NCBI GenBank assembly: GCA_002353575.1
Contig: DEJQ01000012.1
Span: 48,165-112,164 of the forward strand
Direction: 5' to 3'
From: Prevotellaceae bacterium UBA2744
GTDB taxonomy: Bacteria; Bacteroidota; Bacteroidia; Bacteroidales; Bacteroidaceae
Length of the DNA stretch: 64,000 bases
The position numbers and the translations under genes are program-made. How positions within the stretch are numbered: the first letter of the stretch is position 1; every line of letters starts with the position of its first letter. Positions 25,950 to 35,799 of this stretch are shown piece after piece. The notes under the pieces are model-generated. The model ran no database searches and was not told the origin of the DNA. It saw only the letters and a program-made list of their open reading frames with translations.

Positions 25950-27273
25950 AAGAGGTTGTTAGTTGTTTTTGGTTTACGGGGCTGGTGAGGGTTGAGTATA
26001 TTGTTCCATCGGCAAGGGTTGTTTCAAGTGTAGTACCTGCAGTCAGGCACTTGGCTGAAGTTATGGCCTTGCCGTCAGCACGTGTAATGCTGAATCCGAG
26101 TTTTAGGATTCGCTTCGGGTCTGCACTTTCGATACGGATGGAAAGGTTGTCCAATGTATTTTGCCGTTGACGCAGTGTCAGCAGGGCTGAGGAGTCCAGT
26201 CGGTGCAGTATGAGGTCTATTTGTCCCTTGCCCTCGGTAAGCTTGCTGATAATGATGTTGCTGAGTGCAGAGTTGATGCGTTCCAGAGTGGTGGTCTCCC
26301 TGCCCAGTAACGATGTAGTGAGTACGGGGAGTTTTTGTGTTATCATCTGCAAGCGTATCTTTTCTGTTGAGAGGATTTTATCGACCTGCATCTTTATTTC
26401 CGTCTGGCAGTCGTCGAGCAGTTCGAGTTGCCGTGCCCCATGCTGAATGAGAAATTCGGCAGCTGCCGTAGGGGTCTTTACTCTGGTGTGCGCCACCATG
26501 TCGATGACAGTGTCGTCGCGTTCATGTCCTATGCCTGTGATGATAGGCAGGGGGAATTGTGCTACGTTCTCTGCCAGTTGCAGGGTGTCGAAGCCTGACA
26601 GGTCGGCTGCTGCTCCACCGCCGCGAATGATGACTACGGCATCCCAACCTGATTCTTCTGCCGCGATTTGCTCCAGAGCCGCTATTATGCTGCTTTCCAC
26701 GGCATCGCCCTGCATTATGGCAGGAAAGAGCTTAGTGTCGAATGCAAGATTGTAGGAGTTGTTTTGGAGCTGGTCGCAGAAGTCGCCGTATCCGGCTGCC
26801 GTAGGTGAAGAGATGACAGCAATCCGATTGAGCAGCAGGGGCAACGGCAGTTCTTTGTTCATAGTGTCAACACCTTCTTCTTGCAGGTGCCGGAGTATTT
26901 CTCTCCTTCGGCGTGCTATGTCGCCAAGGGTATATGCAGGGTCGATGTCAACTACGTTGAGCGAGTAGCCGTATAGCTCGTGGAATGTTACGCTGACCTC
27001 CACGAGCACTTGCATTCCGGCTTGCAGCTCCTGGCCCGTCGTGTGGCTGAAGTACGCACTTAGCATTGCCCACCGACTTGCCCATATCTGTCCGCGTGCC
27101 TTCGCGACGAGTCCTTCGCTATGGTCACTTTTCTGCACGAATTCTACGAAGCAGTGCCCGTGACGCTCGTTTACTTCGCTTAGCTCTGCCTGAATCCAAT
27201 ATGTGTCTGGCATGGTGTGCTGCAATACGCCATGCACTATGTTGTTCAGTTCGTATAGGGTGATTGCTTCCAT
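25942..27273 (-). CDS. xseA: Exodeoxyribonuclease VII large subunit
   Basis: 443 residues. Catalytic subunit of the enzyme that trims single-stranded DNA from both ends. The N-terminal OB fold (YWIQAELSEVNERHGHCFVE) binds DNA. The catalytic core includes NRIAVISSPTAAGYGDF, AVVIIRGGGAAADLSGFD and PIITGIGHERDDTVIDMVAH, all conserved in the family. A long helical segment and a short C-terminal beta domain follow. It overlaps xseB by 8 bp and lies 3 bp after the unknown protein at 27277. Confidence 0.96.
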   Translation of the reverse strand: MEAITLYELNNIVHGVLQHTMPDTYWIQAELSEVNERHGHCFVEFVQKSDHSEGLVAKARGQIWASRWAMLSAYFSHTTGQELQAGMQVLVEVSVTFHELYGYSLNVVDIDPAYTLGDIARRRREILRHLQEEGVDTMNKELPLPLLLNRIAVISSPTAAGYGDFCDQLQNNSYNLAFDTKLFPAIMQGDAVESSIIAALEQIAAEESGWDAVVIIRGGGAAADLSGFDTLQLAENVAQFPLPIITGIGHERDDTVIDMVAHTRVKTPTAAAEFLIQHGARQLELLDDCQTEIKMQVDKILSTEKIRLQMITQKLPVLTTSLLGRETTTLERINSALSNIIISKLTEGKGQIDLILHRLDSSALLTLRQRQNTLDNLSIRIESADPKRILKLGFSITRADGKAITSAKCLTAGTTLETTLADGTIYSTLTSPVNQKQLTTSYE

Positions 27274-27276
27274 GTC

Positions 27277-27969
27277 TTATATGTCAACGTTTGGTCTGCG
27301 GCCTGCCAGCAGGTGGTAGAATGCCTCGCTGCCGTTGTCAAGTAGCGAGAGTTCGTAGGGTTCTATGTGTAGGGAAAAACGTCCGTGCAGTTCTTCGAGC
27401 CCGTAGTATGCTTTCATGATTGATGCCATATTATATGCCATGTCATTTCCGTGTTTCATGATGAATTGTGTGCATTGCATAGCCAGTCGCTTTCCTTCAG
27501 GTATCCTCCTCAGGGTGTTGAACAGGGTGAAGTAGGCCAGTGGCGATTCCACTCTGAGCAGTGCTGCGATGTGAGCTTTTTCGTCGTTCGGGGCGAATGT
27601 GTTCAGTAGAGCGTCAATCTGCTGCTCTGTCTTGAGCAGCGGAAGTGCCATGTTTACCGCCTTGCCGGCTGCCTCGGGACATTTGTCAAGCAAGAGCCGT
27701 GCCAGTTGTTGCGCTCCGTCGCAGCTGAGATCCAGAGTGTTGTCTTTTGCCAGATGGTCTATGGCAAGAATGCCGCTGAGGAATGCCTGACGGCGGTATT
27801 CTGTCAGGTGGAATAGGGCATCCCAAAAGTGGTCGTTGCGCAACGAGGGGAGGATGTCGGTACGGATGTGCCGCTCAGCCCGCCTGAACTCCATGTTGCT
27901 CATCGAGTTTAGTTTGGCTAATGCCTGCTGCCAGTTGCTTTCTACTATTGCCTGATTCAGATATTTCAT
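27277..27969 (-). CDS. Uncharacterised all-helical protein upstream of xseA
   Basis: 230 residues, no signal peptide or membrane segment. The sequence is almost wholly amphipathic helix (for example QALAKLNSMSNMEFRRAERH and HIAALLRVESPLAYFTLFNT), which suggests a HEAT- or TPR-like solenoid. I do not recognise a family. It is the first gene of the xseA-xseB unit, only 3 bp ahead of xseA. Its promoter box is divergent from that of the lyase gene at 28041. A role with exonuclease VII cannot be claimed from this alone. Confidence 0.7.
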   Translation of the reverse strand: MKYLNQAIVESNWQQALAKLNSMSNMEFRRAERHIRTDILPSLRNDHFWDALFHLTEYRRQAFLSGILAIDHLAKDNTLDLSCDGAQQLARLLLDKCPEAAGKAVNMALPLLKTEQQIDALLNTFAPNDEKAHIAALLRVESPLAYFTLFNTLRRIPEGKRLAMQCTQFIMKHGNDMAYNMASIMKAYYGLEELHGRFSLHIEPYELSLLDNGSEAFYHLLAGRRPNVDI

Positions 27970-27979
27970 GATATGGTTG

Positions 27980-28009
27980 CAAATGTAAGAAAAAAAATCT
28001 TTACCTTTG
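27980..28009. promoter_or_regulatory. Divergent promoter pair between the helical protein and the lyase gene
   Basis: Minus-strand -7 box TACATTTG at 27987-27980 and plus-strand -7 box TACCTTTG at 28002-28009. A TTGC at 27977-27980 is a weak -33 for the plus promoter. Both would give short leaders. Confidence 0.5.
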
Positions 28010-28040
28010 CGCCTACTGTCTAATATTTATATAATATGTT

Positions 28041-30293
28041 ATGAAAAAACTCAACTTATTCTTCCTTTCTCTTCTTGCATTCTGTGGTACCTCTGTACCT
28101 GTGGAAGGGCGCGAGAAACCAAGTCCGGCAGATACTCCGCTAAGCCAACAGGAAAAGCTGGATCGAGGTTTTATCCGTATTCAGAATGGTGTCTTCAGTT
28201 CTTTCCTTTCCTGGCGTCTGCAGGCAACTGATGATGAGCATACTTCATTTATCATATTGAAAAACGAAACTCCGGTCACTAGCGCTCCTTTGCGTAATGT
28301 TACCAGTTATCGTCCTACATTGGCTCAGGCCTCTGATGTGCTGAAACTGGTTACCCTGCAGAATGGGGAACCCGTGGATACGATTGAACCGAAGGTGTTC
28401 AGTGCAGCGACTCACCATGTGATTCAGCTTCAGCGACCGAGTGGGGGTACTGTAGGTACAGGCAGTGATGCCAATGAGTACACCTACACCCCAAACGACT
28501 GTTCAGTGGGCGACGTGGATGGCGACGGGGAGTACGAGCTCATCGTCAAGTGGTATCCTACGAATGCCAAGGATAATTCACAGAATGGATATACCGGATT
28601 TATCCATTTCGATTGTTATAAGATTTTCACCGGAGAGCGTCTGTGGCGTATCTCGTTGGGAAAGAATATACGTGCCGGTGCCCATTACAACCAGTTCCTG
28701 GTATATGACTTCGACGGTGACGGCAAGGCAGAACTTATGTGTAAGACTGCACCTGGCTCGAAAGACGGACTGGGTAAGTACGTAAGCGAGGCTGCAACGA
28801 TAGATGCCATAAAGAATGTGTCGAACACTGCAGACTATCGCGTAAGCGGAGGACGTATCAATGGCGGACAAGAGTATCTGACTGTGTTCAACGGAGAGAC
28901 TGGCGCAGCCATCCATACCATTCCATATCTTCCTAATCGCAATGCAAAATATGAACTGAGTGATGCCACGGGTACTTTCAACTGGTATTTGAGCAGCAGT
29001 AAGAACGATACCGGTTCGTATGGAAACCGTGGAGAACGCTACTTGGCAGGTGTTGCCTACTTGGACGGTCCCGACAAGAACCCGTCAGCCGTTATGTGTC
29101 GCGGTATGTACACCCGCTCTTATCTGTGGGCTGTGAATTTCGATGGCGAGGAACTGAGCACTAAATGGGTTCATGCTTCGCTCGAGGATAATACAGTTCA
29201 GCTTACCGACGGTGAGGGAAAAACGACCACGAAGAAATACACAAAGCAAACGGGCGGCTCGAATTCACATGCACGTTATAATGCTTACGGACAGGGTGCA
29301 CACAGCCTGACTGTCGGTGATGTGGATGGTGACGGTTGCGACGAGATAATCTATGGAAGTGCCACAGTGGATAATGACGGTTGGATGCTTTATTCTACAG
29401 GCTTCGGTCATGGTGATGCAGAACATTTGGGCGACCTTGACCCAGATCGTCCGGGTATGGAGATATTCATGGTTCACGAGGAGAGCCCTTATGGTGCACA
29501 CCTGATAGAAGCAGAAACCGGAAAAGTCATCTGGTCGGCTACAGGCACAGAAGATAATGGACGCGGACTGGCAGCAAATATCATTGATAACTTCCGCGGC
29601 TATGAGTTCTGGTCTGCCAAGGTGGCTAATACCCGTGCCGTATGCGATAGTAAGGTTTCGCAGGTAAGTGAAAATTATCCGTCGATGAACTTCCGCATCT
29701 TCTGGGACGGTGATCCGCTCGACGAACTCCTCGATGGTACCAATATTCAGAAGTGCACATATAATAGCAGTAATGCGGGTATAGTCCGCAGTGACATGGG
29801 AGTCTATACTTCCAAGACTGCCATGAAGAAGTTCGCTGACATAGCAAAGCTCTCGTCTTGCAATGGTACGAAGGCTACTCCTTGTCTGCAGGCTGATATC
29901 CTGGGCGACTGGCGCGAGGAAGTCATCTGGTACAATGCTGACGATCCGTCACAACTGATGCTCTTTACCTCTACTGAGGCAACTAATTACCGTGTGCCAA
30001 GTCTTATGTATGATCATAATTACCGCATGGCTATTGCTTGGCAGCAGACAGGCTACAACCAGCCTCCTCATATCAGCTATTACCTGCCAGACTGGATTGA
30101 GTCGTTCCAGGGGGTTGAGGATGACATCCCTGATGGTGTGACTACTCTCGGAACACAGGCAGCCTCTGTTGCTGGGCGAGAGTATTTCAGCATTTCGGGT
30201 CAGCGTTTGGAGGCAGAACCGGAAGTTGGTATATACATTGAGCGTATTATCTATACAGATGGTAACAATGTGGTAAGGAAACAAATAAAATAG
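28041..30293 (+). CDS. Rhamnogalacturonan lyase, PL11 type, with C-terminal tail
   Basis: 750 residues with signal peptide (KLNLFFLSLLAFCGTSVPV). It matches rhamnogalacturonan endo-lyases of family PL11 (YesW/YesX type), which cut the rhamnose-galacturonate backbone of pectin RG-I by beta-elimination. The fold is a beta-propeller with calcium loops; three are plain here: DVDGDGEYELIVKWYP, DFDGDGKAELMCKT and DVDGDGCDEIIYG. Other family blocks are AGAHYNQFLVYDFDG and ADILGDWREEVIWYN. The last 45 residues are a separate tail ending NNVVRKQIK, with the FSISGQRL and GIYI elements common at the end of Prevotella secreted enzymes; it may be a type IX secretion signal (inference). It stands alone, with no SusCD pair nearby. 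Confidence 0.88.
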   Translation: MKKLNLFFLSLLAFCGTSVPVEGREKPSPADTPLSQQEKLDRGFIRIQNGVFSSFLSWRLQATDDEHTSFIILKNETPVTSAPLRNVTSYRPTLAQASDVLKLVTLQNGEPVDTIEPKVFSAATHHVIQLQRPSGGTVGTGSDANEYTYTPNDCSVGDVDGDGEYELIVKWYPTNAKDNSQNGYTGFIHFDCYKIFTGERLWRISLGKNIRAGAHYNQFLVYDFDGDGKAELMCKTAPGSKDGLGKYVSEAATIDAIKNVSNTADYRVSGGRINGGQEYLTVFNGETGAAIHTIPYLPNRNAKYELSDATGTFNWYLSSSKNDTGSYGNRGERYLAGVAYLDGPDKNPSAVMCRGMYTRSYLWAVNFDGEELSTKWVHASLEDNTVQLTDGEGKTTTKKYTKQTGGSNSHARYNAYGQGAHSLTVGDVDGDGCDEIIYGSATVDNDGWMLYSTGFGHGDAEHLGDLDPDRPGMEIFMVHEESPYGAHLIEAETGKVIWSATGTEDNGRGLAANIIDNFRGYEFWSAKVANTRAVCDSKVSQVSENYPSMNFRIFWDGDPLDELLDGTNIQKCTYNSSNAGIVRSDMGVYTSKTAMKKFADIAKLSSCNGTKATPCLQADILGDWREEVIWYNADDPSQLMLFTSTEATNYRVPSLMYDHNYRMAIAWQQTGYNQPPHISYYLPDWIESFQGVEDDIPDGVTTLGTQAASVAGREYFSISGQRLEAEPEVGIYIERIIYTDGNNVVRKQIK

Positions 30294-30324
30294 GGTATTG
30301 TATTTAAAGTATTTTGTAAATTCG

Positions 30325-30357
30325 AGGGCAGTTCCGTCGTGATGACGTGACTGCCCT
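30325..30357. terminator. Hairpin between the lyase gene and recG (convergent)
   Basis: AGGGCAGT (30325-30332) pairs with ACTGCCCT (30350-30357), with a further inner CGTC/GACG pair. The right arm overlaps the recG stop codon. There is no clear T-run on either side, so terminator activity is only likely. Confidence 0.5.
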
Positions 30358-32512
30358 AACTTATTGCTCCCCAGTTGATGTCGCTATGCATCTGTGCAAG
30401 GCGTTGCCAGCAAGTTTTGTTTTCGGGTGATGATTCGGCAGGGTCAGAGTCAAGCAGGTGTTGGGCGGCAGTGCGGGCATAAGTGAGTATTTGCCCGTCA
30501 CGTGCTATATTTGCAATCTTCAGGTCGAATGCCATTCCCGACTGTTGGGTCCCTTCCAGATCACCCGGACCGCGCAGTTTGAGGTCTGCTTCGGCAATCT
30601 CAAATCCGTCAGTGCTATCCACCATTATTTGGATGCGCTTGCGGGTGGTTTCGGAGAGTTCGTATTTCGTTACGAGTACACAGTAGGACTGTTCTGCGCC
30701 ACGGCCTACACGACCACGAAGCTGGTGAAGCTGCGAGAGTCCGAAACGCTCTGCATTCATGATTATCATCACACTGGCGTTAGGCACATTCACTCCCACT
30801 TCGATAACAGTGGTCGCAACGAGGATTTGAGTCTCTCCACTTGCAAAGGCACTCATCTCCGCATCCTTCTCTGCTGGTTTCAGTTTGCCATGCACCCTGC
30901 TCACACGATAGTCAGGGAAAGCCTCACGTAGTTGCTGATATCCCTCTTCAAGGTTTTCCAGGTCCATCTTCTCCGTATCTTCAATTAGAGGATATACCAC
31001 GTATATCTGACGTCCCTTACGCAGTTCGGTGCGCATGGCCTCGTGAATACGGTCCATGTGCTTGAGGAATTGATGAATGGTATGGATTGGTTTACGTCCA
31101 GGCGGTAACTGATCGATGACAGATACGTCGAGGTCACCATAAAGTGTCATGGCAAGAGTACGCGGAATAGGGGTTGCTGTCATGACAAGTACATGAGGCA
31201 GAAGGATCTTCCCGCTTTCCCCGTTTTGCGAGGTAGCTTGTTCGCCGGCTGCATCAATACGTTTATCCCATAGTTTTGCTCTTTGCGCCACTCCGAAACG
31301 GTGTTGCTCGTCAATAATGGCTAATCCCAGATTGCGGAATTGTACGCCATCCTCGATGACTGCGTGTGTGCCTATGAGAATATTGACATTACCTGAGATG
31401 AGGCTGTCGAGTATTTCTTTTCGCTTCTTGCCTTTAACAGAACCTGTGAGCAGTTCGGTACGAAGCCATGGCATACCGCTCAGAAGTCCGCTGATAGTTT
31501 CCTGATGCTGCTCTGCAAGGATTTCCGTCGGTGCCATGATGACAACCTGGTAACCATTGTCGATGGCAATGAGTGAGCATAGCAGTGCTACGAGTGTCTT
31601 GCCCGAACCGACGTCGCCTTGTAACAGGCGGTTCATCTGAAATCCTGCACGCATATCCTGGCGTATCTCGCGTATGACTCGCTTCTGTGCATCCGTCAAA
31701 GGGAAGGGCAGAAAGTCATGGTAGAATGTGTTGAAACTGTGTCCGACAGTCTTGAAGATAAGTCCTCCCTGTTTCTGTTTCCGGTTTTGTGCATAGCGCA
31801 GTATGCCTAACTGGATGTAGAACAGCTCATCGAATTTCAGTCGGGCCTGGGCGCGGCGTAGTGTATCTGCCGAAGAGGGGAAGTGTATATTGCGGATTGC
31901 CTCATCATAGGGCATCAGATGATATTCATCTACAATCCACTGCGGCAATGTTTCAGGCAGTGGTTCGGTGATGAGTCTGAAGAGGTTGCCTATTAGTTTA
32001 GCCACTGCAGACGATGCCAGAAAACCCTTTTTCATGCGTTCTGTCGTGTGGTAGTGCGGGCGGAAAGAACCTCCCTGAATCTCTGGTATGTCGGCATTAG
32101 CTTCCACTGTTTCTATGTCGGGGTGGTTTATCTGTAACTTCCCATTGAATACAGTAGGTTTACCGAAAATAAGATAGCGGGTGCGTACTTTGTATGCTTT
32201 GCCTATGAAGCGTAACCCCTGAAACCATACAAGATCAATAAATCCGGTACCATCGGAGAAGCGACCTATAATCCTGCGACTGCGCCCCTCACCGATTGCT
32301 TCCATCGACACAATCTGACCAACGAGTTGCACGTAGGGCATATTGCCGTCTATTTCGGCTATACGATACACCTTGCTGCGGTCCACGTAGCGGTATGGGT
32401 AGTACGTGAGCATATCGCTAAAGGTGTGTATGCCAATCTCTTTTTCCAGAAGGTCGGCTCGTTGCGGTCCTACGCCGCTCAGGAATTTTATTTCGGTCTG
32501 AGGATTGAACAT
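30356..32512 (-). CDS. recG: ATP-dependent DNA helicase RecG
   Basis: 718 residues with the start at 32512 (MFNPQTEIKFLSGVGPQRADLL); the longer frame reaches into dnaG. RecG reverses stalled replication forks and moves branched DNA. The N-terminal wedge domain with FLSGVGPQRADLLEKE is followed by the helicase core: Walker A LLQGDVGSGKTLVALL, the DEQH-type box AIIDEQHRFGVAQR, TATPIPRTLAMTLYGDLD, and motif VI region QLRGRVGRG. Stop of dnaG and start of recG share one base (TGATG), so the two are translationally coupled. Confidence 0.97.
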   Translation of the reverse strand: MFNPQTEIKFLSGVGPQRADLLEKEIGIHTFSDMLTYYPYRYVDRSKVYRIAEIDGNMPYVQLVGQIVSMEAIGEGRSRRIIGRFSDGTGFIDLVWFQGLRFIGKAYKVRTRYLIFGKPTVFNGKLQINHPDIETVEANADIPEIQGGSFRPHYHTTERMKKGFLASSAVAKLIGNLFRLITEPLPETLPQWIVDEYHLMPYDEAIRNIHFPSSADTLRRAQARLKFDELFYIQLGILRYAQNRKQKQGGLIFKTVGHSFNTFYHDFLPFPLTDAQKRVIREIRQDMRAGFQMNRLLQGDVGSGKTLVALLCSLIAIDNGYQVVIMAPTEILAEQHQETISGLLSGMPWLRTELLTGSVKGKKRKEILDSLISGNVNILIGTHAVIEDGVQFRNLGLAIIDEQHRFGVAQRAKLWDKRIDAAGEQATSQNGESGKILLPHVLVMTATPIPRTLAMTLYGDLDVSVIDQLPPGRKPIHTIHQFLKHMDRIHEAMRTELRKGRQIYVVYPLIEDTEKMDLENLEEGYQQLREAFPDYRVSRVHGKLKPAEKDAEMSAFASGETQILVATTVIEVGVNVPNASVMIIMNAERFGLSQLHQLRGRVGRGAEQSYCVLVTKYELSETTRKRIQIMVDSTDGFEIAEADLKLRGPGDLEGTQQSGMAFDLKIANIARDGQILTYARTAAQHLLDSDPAESSPENKTCWQRLAQMHSDINWGAIS

Positions 32513-34563
32513 CACTGTATGAATATGCGGTCGCCCAGTCTGTGTGCCAGTTCGCGTCGTATCTCGCTCAGTTCCATGTATTGTTTCATGGCTTCCTGAC
32601 AGAGAAGAGGATCGTTCATGCGCTGCTGGCATTGTTTCAGCTCATCGTCGATAACCATGAACTTGTAGTCGAGAAGCAGATGGGTTATATACTCTGCTAC
32701 CATCGTTTCTTCTGGCACAGTCATTTGATTGTTCTTCGCCAGTTGATAGCGTTCGGTCATAAGATTGGCTGCCTCGCGGCTTATCTCTATGTCGGGATTG
32801 TTCAGGAAGAAACGGCTGCAAACGAAATTCTCGTCTTCAACGTGTTGGATAGCTTCATTCAGCATCTTGTTATAGATCGGAGTGCAGAGTGTTATGCCGT
32901 CGTTGGTCAGGTCTGAATATGCGTACTTCACAAGTCTTTCTGCATGCTCTGCGTTTTGTTCTCCTATATTATCTGATTCTATGTTGACGGGTTGCTCGCC
33001 ATAGCGCACTATCAATGTCATAATCATTCGTTCTATGCCATGATAGCGCGATGGGACAGCCGATTGCGCTGAAGCAGAAGCAACTTGCTCAGATGTAACA
33101 GGGGGGGTAGGAGAATCCTCTTTCTCATTCTTCCCGTCATTCTCGTTCTTCTCGTTGTTCTCATCATTCTTATTCTCTCCGTCCTTTTTGTTCTCTTCCA
33201 AACGCCGCTGTCTGTCTTGCTCGATTGTCTGTTGTTTCTTAAGTTGCTCGAGGGCTGCCTGTTTGTTTTTGGCAATCTCGCGCAGTAGTAATGCTTCGTC
33301 CTGTTGCAGCAGTTCAGCACATTCGTGTACGTATGCAGCACGAAGAATCTCGTCTGGAATTACCGAAATACTATATACTATGCTTTGGGTGAGTTGTGCA
33401 CGCTTCAGAGGGTCGCGCCCAGCGTCTTTAAGCAGCAGATTGGTCTTGAAGATGATGAAGTCGGTCTGGTGTTCTTCTACATACAAGCGAAATTCTGTGG
33501 CGTTGTGCTTGCGTGCAAAACTATCCGGGTCGTCTCCGTCAGGCAGAAGGAGTATCTTGACGTTCATGCCCTCGGCAAGCAGCATGTCGGTTCCGCGAAG
33601 AGCGGCGTGTATGCCTGCCTCGTCACCATCGTATAGCAATGTGATATTGTTTGTGTAGCGGTGGAGCAGGCGTATCTGTGCTTCTGTGAGTGCAGTACCT
33701 GAGTTGGCTACCACATTCTCGATGCCACATTGGTGCATGCTGATTACGTCGGTGTAGCCCTCCACCATATATACGCGGTCATCCTTTGCTATCTGTTTCT
33801 TTGCCTGGTAGATTCCATATAACTCGCGACCTTTGTTGTAAATGTTTGATTCTGGTGAGTTAATGTATTTCTGACTCACTCCCTTAGTACGGGAGTCGAG
33901 TACACGGCCACCAAAGGCTACGACTTTACCGCTCACGTTGAACCAAGGGAACATAACCCTGCCGCGGTATCGGTCGGTCAATAGTCCGTTATCCTTGCGG
34001 AAACAAAGACCGGTCTTCAACAGGTAGTCGGGGTTGTAGCCCTCTGCTTTGGCCGCCTTGGAGAGTGCCTCGTATTGGTCTAATGAGAATCCTAAACGGA
34101 ATTTCTCAATGATATCATCACGGAATCCACGCGAACGGAAATAAGCCATACCGATAGCTACGCCATCGGGATTTTCTTTCAGAATCTTATGGTAATACAG
34201 ACTTGCCCACTCATTTGTGTTGAACATGGCTTCACGCTCGTTGAGTTGAATGCGCTGTTCAGGGGTGATGTCTTTCTCTTCTACTTCGATACCGTATTTC
34301 TTTCCTAAAAACTTAATGGCGTCAAAATATCCGAGCTGTTCCATTTTCATGATGAAGTGGACAGCATTTCCGCCTTCGCCGCAGGCAAAACATTTGCAGA
34401 TGCCCTTGGCGGGAGAAACATGGAATGATGGGGTCTTGTCGTCGTGAAACGGACACAGACCTTTGTAGTTTGCACCTGCACGGCGCAAGGTAACATATTC
34501 TGATACTACATCGACAATGTTTGCAGCATCAATAATCCTGTCTATGGTGATCTGATCTATCAA
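32512..34563 (-). CDS. dnaG: DNA primase
   Basis: 683 residues. Makes RNA primers for replication. The N-terminal CHC2 zinc finger is seen in CPFHDDKTPSFHVSP and CKCFACGEGG. The catalytic Toprim core has VYMVEGYTDVISMHQCG and ITLLYDGDEAGIHAALRG. A low-complexity linker of Glu, Asn, Lys and Asp (about residues 450-490) separates the core from the C-terminal helicase-binding part. The start is a TTG at 34563: the family start MIDQITIDRIIDAA begins exactly there and no ATG is available upstream in frame. Confidence 0.96.
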   Translation of the reverse strand: MIDQITIDRIIDAANIVDVVSEYVTLRRAGANYKGLCPFHDDKTPSFHVSPAKGICKCFACGEGGNAVHFIMKMEQLGYFDAIKFLGKKYGIEVEEKDITPEQRIQLNEREAMFNTNEWASLYYHKILKENPDGVAIGMAYFRSRGFRDDIIEKFRLGFSLDQYEALSKAAKAEGYNPDYLLKTGLCFRKDNGLLTDRYRGRVMFPWFNVSGKVVAFGGRVLDSRTKGVSQKYINSPESNIYNKGRELYGIYQAKKQIAKDDRVYMVEGYTDVISMHQCGIENVVANSGTALTEAQIRLLHRYTNNITLLYDGDEAGIHAALRGTDMLLAEGMNVKILLLPDGDDPDSFARKHNATEFRLYVEEHQTDFIIFKTNLLLKDAGRDPLKRAQLTQSIVYSISVIPDEILRAAYVHECAELLQQDEALLLREIAKNKQAALEQLKKQQTIEQDRQRRLEENKKDGENKNDENNEKNENDGKNEKEDSPTPPVTSEQVASASAQSAVPSRYHGIERMIMTLIVRYGEQPVNIESDNIGEQNAEHAERLVKYAYSDLTNDGITLCTPIYNKMLNEAIQHVEDENFVCSRFFLNNPDIEISREAANLMTERYQLAKNNQMTVPEETMVAEYITHLLLDYKFMVIDDELKQCQQRMNDPLLCQEAMKQYMELSEIRRELAHRLGDRIFIQ

Positions 34564-34619
34564 AGGCTGGCGTCCTGATTATTTTATTTCGTGTAAATAA
34601 GTATGATGTCAGGGAGAAT

Positions 34620-35189
34620 CTACGACCTGATCATATCAAAAAATTCCTGTCGGAGAGCTGGGTCCTCTGCAAAATCTCCTGTGTACTCACGTGTGACGGT
34701 TATGGCTCCTTGTTTTTCCACACCACGCATCTGCATACAGAGATGCTGCGCTTCAAGCACTACCATTACTCCTCTTGCGTTGAGGGTGTCTTGGATGCAC
34801 TGACATATTTCACGTGTCAGTCGTTCTTGTACTTGCAGACGGTGCGAGAATACATTTACTACGCGAGGTATTTTGCTTAATCCAACTATATATCCGTTGG
34901 GGATATATGCTATGTGAGCCTTTCCGAAGAACGGCAGGATGTGATGCTCGCAGAGAGAGTAGAATTCGATATCCTTGACAATGACCATTTTGTTGCTGGT
35001 CTCAGCAAATTTCGCCGAGTTGAGCACCTGGACAGGGTCCTGGTTGTAACCGCTGGTGAGTGCGAGCATCGAACGTGCTACCCGGTGTGGAGTCTTCAGC
35101 AGACCTTCACGGTTTGTATCCTCTCCGATGACTTCAAGATTTCTGCGGACTATCTCTTCGATAGCCTCAATTTGTTTCTTTTCTTCCAT
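34620..35189 (-). CDS. folE: GTP cyclohydrolase I
   Basis: 189 residues. First enzyme of tetrahydrofolate synthesis: GTP to dihydroneopterin triphosphate. The zinc ligands are in FYSLCEHHILPFFGKAHIAY and in EAQHLCMQMRGVEK. The segment VVNVFSHRLQVQERLT is also typical. Full length. It lies in a row of minus-strand housekeeping genes, 59 bp after the SPOR protein gene. Confidence 0.97.
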   Translation of the reverse strand: MEEKKQIEAIEEIVRRNLEVIGEDTNREGLLKTPHRVARSMLALTSGYNQDPVQVLNSAKFAETSNKMVIVKDIEFYSLCEHHILPFFGKAHIAYIPNGYIVGLSKIPRVVNVFSHRLQVQERLTREICQCIQDTLNARGVMVVLEAQHLCMQMRGVEKQGAITVTREYTGDFAEDPALRQEFFDMIRS

Positions 35190-35248
35190 TAAATAAGTTA
35201 TTTTTTTTGAAGGGGTGATAGAACCCTTTTGCTCTAACCTGTATCTGA

Positions 35249-35773
35249 CTACTGATAGATGAATATTTCAGAACGCACAATCATGGCTTCGCGGGCAATG
35301 CCGGCTTTCTTCAGCTCGCGGAGAGCTTCTACGGCTTCGTGGCGCTCTTTGAAATCACCTACGCGACATCTCCAGTGTGGTGATTCGAACGAGGTGTAAG
35401 CTTTGTATTCGGGGAAAAGTGTCATGGCTTGATTTGCAGCATGCTGTGCACGACTCTGGTCGGAACGTGTACTACCTCCCCAATATATTTGGACACGATA
35501 GCCCCTTACCTTGGTCTTCTTCCCTGTGGGAGTGACCAAGGCTGGGTTATCTGTGTCTTCTTCTTCCTTCTCTTTGTCAACCTCTTTGTCGCTTTCGTTG
35601 TCGGTGTTTTTTTGCCTGTCGCCATTGATGATATCGGTGAGACGCTCATCTTGGCTGACAGTTACCTTGCCCTGTCCGGCTACGACACGTGTCAGATTGT
35701 CTATGAATCGAACCTGTGCATTTGCGAAACAGGCAAATAAAAGAAGAATGAAGATGTTTGCGAGTCTTTTCAT
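35249..35773 (-). CDS. SPOR-domain periplasmic protein
   Basis: 174 residues with signal peptide (MKRLANIFILLLFACFANA). A low-complexity acidic/Lys stretch (about residues 50-85) leads to a C-terminal SPOR domain: VRGYRVQIYWGGSTRSDQ, then HWRCRVGDFKERHEAVEALR. SPOR domains bind peptidoglycan lacking stem peptides at division sites. This could be a cell-wall or division-associated protein; nothing more specific is visible. It lies between tpiA and folE, about 26 bp after tpiA. Confidence 0.88.
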   Translation of the reverse strand: MKRLANIFILLLFACFANAQVRFIDNLTRVVAGQGKVTVSQDERLTDIINGDRQKNTDNESDKEVDKEKEEEDTDNPALVTPTGKKTKVRGYRVQIYWGGSTRSDQSRAQHAANQAMTLFPEYKAYTSFESPHWRCRVGDFKERHEAVEALRELKKAGIAREAMIVRSEIFIYQ

Positions 35774-35799
35774 TTACTCTGCTATGATAAGTTGTGCTC

